Shown here: positions 59,534-64,000 of the stretch, piece after piece
How the letters are laid out: every line of letters begins with the position of its first letter
How positions within the stretch are numbered: the first letter of the stretch is position 1
NCBI RefSeq assembly: GCF_009909195.1
Contig: NZ_JAAAMU010000025.1
Span: forward strand, 1 to 64,000
Length of the DNA: 64,000 nucleotides
Source of the DNA: Paenibacillus sacheonensis
Lineage (GTDB): Bacteria > Bacillota > Bacilli > Paenibacillales > Paenibacillaceae
Direction: 5' to 3'
The notes under the pieces: generated by a model
The model's input: only the letters and a program-made list of their open reading frames with translations
What the model was told of the DNA's origin: nothing
Database searches by the model: none
Program-made: the position numbers and the translations under genes

Positions 59534-60451
59534 ATGTTGACTTCGTCCCGCAGCCGGATGGCAGCCGTCCTGCGCAATTGGCAGCTGTACGCGTTAATCG
59601 CGCCGGTGCTTGCTTACTATGTCGTTTTTCACTACATGCCGATGTACGGGCTGCAAATCGCGTTCAAGGATTTTATGGCGTCCAAGGGCATTGGGGGCAG
59701 CGAATGGGTCGGATTGAAGTATTTCAAGCAGTTCTTCGATTCGTTTTACGCCGGCCGCATCCTGAAGAACACCCTGGGCCTGAGCGCGCTGCAGCTGCTC
59801 GTCGGCTTCCCCATGCCGATCCTGCTGGCACTCATGATCAGCGAGCTTCGGGAGGGCCGGTTCAAGCGGACGGTGCAGAGCGTGACCTACGCGCCGCATT
59901 TTTTGTCCGCGGTCGTGCTGGTGGGCATGATGATGACGCTGTTGTCTCCCGGCAACGGGCTCGTCGGCCGGCTGCTGGCCTTATTCGGCGCGGAGCCGAT
60001 CCATTTCTTCGGGTCGCCGGGGTGGTTCAAGCCGCTTTACGCGCTGTCCGACGTCTGGCAGAACATGGGGTGGGCGTCGATCATCTATCTGGCCGCGCTG
60101 GCGGGCATCGATCCGCAGCTCTATGAAGCCGCCGTCATGGACGGGGCCGGCAAGCTGCGGAAGATGCTGCATATCACGCTGCCGGGGCTCGTGCCGACGA
60201 TCGTCGTCCTGCTCATCCTGAACCTCGGCACGCTCATGAGCGTTGGATTCGAGAAGGCGTTCCTGATGCAAAACGACCTCAATCTCGATTCGTCCGAGGT
60301 GGTGTCGACGTATGTCTACAAGAAAGGCTTGATCGGCGCCCAGATCAGCTTCGGCGCGGCGGTCGGGCTGTTCAATTCCGTCATTAATTTCACGCTGCTC
60401 GTCCTCGTGAACGGCCTCTCCCGGCGGTGCTCCGAGACCAGTCTTTGGTAA
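59534..60451 (+). CDS. ABC sugar transporter permease (LplB-like)
   Basis: A 305-residue permease with six membrane segments (WQLYALIAPVLAYYVVFHYM first; LLVGFPMPILLALMISELRE; ILLILN-containing later segments) and the ABC permease EAA-type loop (YEAAVMDGAGKLRKMLHITL). It is the first permease of a CUT1-like cassette. Ribosome site CGAGAGGAG. The ATPase is not in the window; these systems usually share one. Confidence 0.92.
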   Translation: MLTSSRSRMAAVLRNWQLYALIAPVLAYYVVFHYMPMYGLQIAFKDFMASKGIGGSEWVGLKYFKQFFDSFYAGRILKNTLGLSALQLLVGFPMPILLALMISELREGRFKRTVQSVTYAPHFLSAVVLVGMMMTLLSPGNGLVGRLLALFGAEPIHFFGSPGWFKPLYALSDVWQNMGWASIIYLAALAGIDPQLYEAAVMDGAGKLRKMLHITLPGLVPTIVVLLILNLGTLMSVGFEKAFLMQNDLNLDSSEVVSTYVYKKGLIGAQISFGAAVGLFNSVINFTLLVLVNGLSRRCSETSLW

Positions 60452-60466
60452 AGGTGGTGCCGTAAG

Positions 60467-61372
60467 ATGGCAAAGGCAATCGGCTCTTCGCCGCCCGCAA
60501 GCCGCGGCGACCGGCTCTTCGACGCCGCGAACAAGCTGCTGCTCGGCTTGCTGCTCGTGCTGATCGCGTATCCGCTGTATTTCGTCGTCATCGCCTCGTT
60601 CAGCGACTCGACGCAGGTGCTCATGGGGCATGTGTTCCTCCTGCCGGAGGGCTTCTCGCTCGATGCCTATGCGCGGGTGCTGCGCAACCACGACCTGGCG
60701 CTCGGGTACCGGAACGTCCTGCTGTATTGCGCGGTCGGGACGCTCGTGAACGTCGCCATGACGGTTGCGGGCGCGTATCCCTTGTCGCGCAGGGACTTCG
60801 CCGGGCGCCGGATCATCATGCTGCTGATCGCGTTCACGATGTTCTTCGGCGGGGGGATCATCCCGACCTATATCGTGGTCAAGAGTCTCGGGCTGGTCAA
60901 CTCCATGTGGGCGCTGATCCTGCCCGGCGCGGTATCGGCATGGAATCTGATCATCATGCGCACGTTCTTCCAGCACGCGATTCCGATCGAATTGCAGGAG
61001 TCCGCGCTGCTGGACGGCTGCTCGAACATCAGGCTACTGCTGAGGATCGTCCTGCCGCTCTCGCTGCCCGTCGTCGCGGTCGTGGCGCTCTATTACGCGG
61101 TCGGCCACTGGAATTCGTATTTCCCGGCGCTGATCTATCTCTCGGACCGAAGCAAGTATCCGCTGCAGATGTTCCTGCGCGAGCTGCTCGTGCAGAATCA
61201 GCTGCAGACGATGATGGAGACCGATTCGGAGACGATGGCCCAGCAGGCCAAGGTCGCCGAGGGGCTCAAATACGCCGTCATCGTGGTGTCCAGCCTGCCG
61301 ATGCTGTGTCTCTACCCGCTGCTGCAGCGGTACTTCGTCAAGGGCGTCATGGTCGGCGCCGTCAAGGGCTGA
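60467..61372 (+). CDS. ABC sugar transporter permease (YtcP/LplC-like)
   Basis: A 301-residue permease with six membrane segments (LLLGLLLVLIAYPLYFVVIA first) and the EAA-type loop (LQESALLDGCSNIRLLLRIV). It follows LplB-like by 15 bases and pairs with it to form the transmembrane channel. No ribosome site better than GGTGG is seen. Confidence 0.92.
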   Translation: MAKAIGSSPPASRGDRLFDAANKLLLGLLLVLIAYPLYFVVIASFSDSTQVLMGHVFLLPEGFSLDAYARVLRNHDLALGYRNVLLYCAVGTLVNVAMTVAGAYPLSRRDFAGRRIIMLLIAFTMFFGGGIIPTYIVVKSLGLVNSMWALILPGAVSAWNLIIMRTFFQHAIPIELQESALLDGCSNIRLLLRIVLPLSLPVVAVVALYYAVGHWNSYFPALIYLSDRSKYPLQMFLRELLVQNQLQTMMETDSETMAQQAKVAEGLKYAVIVVSSLPMLCLYPLLQRYFVKGVMVGAVKG

Positions 61373-61416
61373 GCGTCATGCGCCCGTGCATAACCCATTC
61401 AAAGGAGACCGAAAAC

Positions 61417-63192
61417 ATGAACAAGACCATTCATCCCGATTCCGTTCCTTCCAAAGCAAACGCAAAAGCGAAAGCAAAAGCAAAAACAAACCCCGCAACG
61501 AATATCCGTTCCAAGGCGAAGACGAGGGCCAAAGCCGCGTCGCTGCTGCTCGGCACGGCCGCCCTGCTCGCGGCGCTGAGCGCCTGCGCGTCGAACAATA
61601 ACGAACCGGCGGGCGACAGCGCCGGGAAGGATGCGGGGAAGGATGCCGCGCCGGCCGGCTCGACCCAAGAGGCAGCCGCGCCGGCCGGCTCGGCCCAGGA
61701 AGTCGCCGCCGCAGGCTTCCCGATCGTCGGCACGCCCGTCACCCTGACCGCGCTCGGCGCCAAAGCCGCCTCGCACGGCGAATGGAAGGACATGAAGGTG
61801 CTGAACGAATACGCGAAAAAAACGAATATCGCGATCGATTGGCAGACCGTGCCGGACGCGGGCTTCGAGGAGAAGCGGAACATCGTCCTCTCGGGAGGCG
61901 ACCTGCCGGATATCCTGTACCGCGCCAAGCTCACGCCGTACGACGAGGTCAACTACGGCTCGCAGGGCATCCTGATCCCGCTGAACCAGCTGATCGACCA
62001 ATACGCGCCGAACATCAAGGCGATGTTCGAGAAGTATCCGGAGGTGAAGAAGAGCATCACCGCGCCGGACGGCAATATCTACTCGCTGCCGCAAGTGGCG
62101 GATTATCTCGCCCCCCGCATCGGCAACAAGCAATTCATCAACAAGAAGTGGCTGGAGAAACTGAAGCTCGCCATCCCGACGACGACGGAGGAGTATTATC
62201 GGGTCCTGAAGGCGTTCAAGGAACAAGATCCGAACGGCAACGGCAAAGCCGACGACATCCCTTGGTCCGGCGAGAAGACGTCGTTCAACATCTGGGCGGG
62301 CCTGCGCGGATCCTGGGGACTGGGGACGACCGGGGACAAGAACCCGAATATCGATCTCGGGCCGGACGGCAAGATCCGTTTCTACACGATCGATCCGAAT
62401 TACAAGGGTTTGCTCGAATACTTGCATAAGCTCTATCAGGAAGGGCTGATCGACAACGAGGTGTTCACGCAGGAGACGCCGCAATTTCTGGCGAAAGGCA
62501 CGGAAGGGCTCGTCGGCAGCCTCAACGTGTCGAACCCGAACGTCGTCGGGCCGAAGCTGATGGATGATTACGTGGCGGTGCCGGCCTTGAAGGGACCGAA
62601 CGGCGATCATCTGTACTCGCCGGTCAATCCGACGACGCAGGCGCAAGGGACGTTCGCGATCACGAAGCACGACAAGCATCCGGAGGCGACGATCCGCTGG
62701 GTCGATTATTTTTACGGCGAAGAAGGCGTCAAGTTCTTCCGCATGGGGATCGAGGGCGAGACCTACGAGACGCTGGCCGACGGCAGCGTGCAGTACAAGG
62801 AAGCGATCGCGAAGAACCCGGACGGCCTCTCGCTCGACCAGGCGATCGGCCAGTATTCGCCATGGCCGGGAGGCGGGGTGCCGCAGCTGATCGAAGAGAA
62901 GGTCGACCGGACCGGCAACAGCCTGCCGTCCGCGCTTGCCGCCGCCAAGCTGCTCGAGCCGGATATACCGCGGGAAATTCTGCCGAGCTTCCTGTTCTCG
63001 AAGGAGGACCAGGATCGCCTCAACGCGCTGTCGGGCGACATCACGACGTACGTCAACGAATCGCGCGTCAAATTCGTCACGGGCGCCCTCCCGCTCAACC
63101 GGTACGACAGCTACGTCAGCACGCTAAAGAAGATGGGCGTCGACGAGCTGACGGCGATCTATCAGCAGGCCTATGACCATTACAAGCAGTGA
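61417..63192 (+). CDS. extracellular solute-binding lipoprotein
   Basis: A 591-residue binding protein (LplA-like): a long basic N-terminus of ~40 residues with Lys-Ala repeats, hydrophobic signal (SLLLGTAALLAALSAC, lipobox LSAC near 57), an Ala/Gly/Lys linker with a small duplication (AAPAGSTQEA, AAPAGSAQEV), then a solute-binding fold (NIAIDWQTVPDAGFEEKRNI, GDLPDILYRAKLTPYDEVNY). AAAGGAGACC upstream. It provides substrate to the two permeases. Confidence 0.92.
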   Translation: MNKTIHPDSVPSKANAKAKAKAKTNPATNIRSKAKTRAKAASLLLGTAALLAALSACASNNNEPAGDSAGKDAGKDAAPAGSTQEAAAPAGSAQEVAAAGFPIVGTPVTLTALGAKAASHGEWKDMKVLNEYAKKTNIAIDWQTVPDAGFEEKRNIVLSGGDLPDILYRAKLTPYDEVNYGSQGILIPLNQLIDQYAPNIKAMFEKYPEVKKSITAPDGNIYSLPQVADYLAPRIGNKQFINKKWLEKLKLAIPTTTEEYYRVLKAFKEQDPNGNGKADDIPWSGEKTSFNIWAGLRGSWGLGTTGDKNPNIDLGPDGKIRFYTIDPNYKGLLEYLHKLYQEGLIDNEVFTQETPQFLAKGTEGLVGSLNVSNPNVVGPKLMDDYVAVPALKGPNGDHLYSPVNPTTQAQGTFAITKHDKHPEATIRWVDYFYGEEGVKFFRMGIEGETYETLADGSVQYKEAIAKNPDGLSLDQAIGQYSPWPGGGVPQLIEEKVDRTGNSLPSALAAAKLLEPDIPREILPSFLFSKEDQDRLNALSGDITTYVNESRVKFVTGALPLNRYDSYVSTLKKMGVDELTAIYQQAYDHYKQ

Positions 63193-63202
63193 GGTGTCCG
63201 AG

Positions 63203-64000
63203 ATGAATATCGTCTATATCCATACGCATGACACCGGACGGTACATCCAGCCGTACGGGCATGCCGTGCCGACCCCTAACCTGCAGGCGCTGGCCGAGGA
63301 GGGCGTGCTGTTCCGCCAGGCCTTCAGCGCGGCGCCGACCTGCTCGCCCAGCCGCACCGGCCTGCTGACGGGCATGGCTCCCCATTCGGCGGGCATGATC
63401 GGTCTGGCGCAGCGCGGCTTCCGGCTGAACGATGCCTCCCGGCATTTGGCCTCGTATCTCGCCAGCAACGGCTACGAGACCGTGCTGTGCGGCGTCCAGC
63501 ACGAGGCGCCGGAGGCGGAGGTCGGCCAGCTGGGCTATACGCTGAACCTCGCGGCGCGCAATACCGGCGCGGGGCATGCGGAGCGGGACTTGCAGGCGGC
63601 CAGGCTGGCGGCGGATTATATCCGGCAGGCGGACGACCGGCCGTTCTTCGCCTCCGTGGGCTTTTTCAACACGCACCGCCATCGCACGGTCTTCCCGGCG
63701 ACGGGGCATGCGGTGGATGACCGGTACGTCCTGCCGCCGTTCCCGCTGTACGACCATCCGGCGAACCGGACGGACATGGCGGACTTCATCGCCTCGGCCG
63801 CGCTCGTCGACCAGGGGGTCGGCATCGTCGTCGAGGCGCTTCGGGAATCGGGCCGCTGGGACGACACGATCCTCCTCTTCACGACGGATCACGGCATCGC
63901 GTTCCCGCGGATGAAATGCAATCTCTACGATACCGGCATCGGCGTCTCGCTGCTGATGCATATCCCGGGCGTCGCGAAGGGGCAGGTCGTCGACGCGCTG
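63203..64000 (+). CDS. sulfatase (partial at window end)
   Basis: The 266 residues present form the N-terminal part of a sulfatase: MNIVYIHTHDTGRYIQPYGH, then the modification motif CSPSRTG in FSAAPTCSPSRTGLLTGMAP (~53-60; Cys becomes formylglycine), and LFTTDHGIAFPRMKCNLYDT with the metal-binding DHG. It removes sulfate esters from a glycan, matching the ABC uptake genes upstream. Start 63203, 11 bases after the binding protein stop. It continues beyond the window. Confidence 0.93.
   Translation, partial: MNIVYIHTHDTGRYIQPYGHAVPTPNLQALAEEGVLFRQAFSAAPTCSPSRTGLLTGMAPHSAGMIGLAQRGFRLNDASRHLASYLASNGYETVLCGVQHEAPEAEVGQLGYTLNLAARNTGAGHAERDLQAARLAADYIRQADDRPFFASVGFFNTHRHRTVFPATGHAVDDRYVLPPFPLYDHPANRTDMADFIASAALVDQGVGIVVEALRESGRWDDTILLFTTDHGIAFPRMKCNLYDTGIGVSLLMHIPGVAKGQVVDAL

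Overview
The window looks like a chromosomal segment of a member of the Paenibacillaceae (Paenibacillus or Cohnella type). Three things suggest this: the end of a 23S rRNA followed by a 16-tRNA array, the spore gene sspI next to a SpoU-type rRNA methyltransferase, and several YesM/YesN and LplA/LplB/YtcP-type transport and signalling genes. Base composition is moderately GC-rich in the left third and right end. It drops clearly in the 23.7-25, 28-30 and 46.8-57 kb stretches, where broken genes collect.

Layout. 1-1830: 23S rRNA 3' end, 16 tRNAs and a terminator; no 5S gene is visible in between. 2.1-6.3 kb: an envelope-stress operon with a small LiaI-like membrane protein, two PspA proteins around a PspC protein, and a LiaS/LiaR-like two-component system. 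6.4-15 kb: core genes (mobB and moeA divergent, a lone FliD-like protein, a YwmB-like protein, zwf, prfC). 15-21.4 kb: a TM2 pair, then a LacI regulator with three Gfo/Idh/MocA oxidoreductases and a ThuA-like protein, probably a sugar or polyol catabolic unit. 21.6-23.5 kb: sspI, a KtrC-like potassium-channel gating subunit and the rRNA methyltransferase.

23.5-35.4 kb is accessory: an XRE regulator, a saccharopine dehydrogenase remnant, a PAS-GGDEF protein, a secreted esterase with a stalk domain, tandem LysR regulators, and a solute-binding lipoprotein with a YesM/YesN two-component system but no permeases. 35.4-46.7 kb is an electrophile and oxidative-stress island: isochorismatase-like hydrolase, XapX protein, amidohydrolase with a His/Cys-rich tail, MhqO- and MhqD-like proteins, DUF896, a frameshifted GAPDH, an MFS exporter, a heme-copper-oxidase-like membrane protein, Dps, an alpha/beta hydrolase and catalase. 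A 28-bp operator-like motif, CTATA-N18-TATAG, occurs four times upstream of genes in the 25, 36 and 43 kb regions.

46.7-58 kb is a graveyard of broken genes (GNAT, DUF11 repeat protein, YnfA/UPF0060, SnoaL, several IS110-family transposases). Some intact genes lie among them: a secreted protein, an ECF sigma factor, a VOC protein, a second DUF896 and an FMN reductase. Two of the IS110 transposases are each followed, 23-27 nt after the stop, by the same ~315-bp noncoding module. It has inverted ends and an internal 14-mer repeated exactly 68 bp apart, with variable stretches between. This is the best candidate in the window for an unusual system: an IS110 guide (bridge/seek) RNA locus, with two further decayed copies nearby. 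58-64 kb: an AraC regulator facing an ABC sugar-uptake cassette and the start of a sulfatase, probably for a sulfated glycan.
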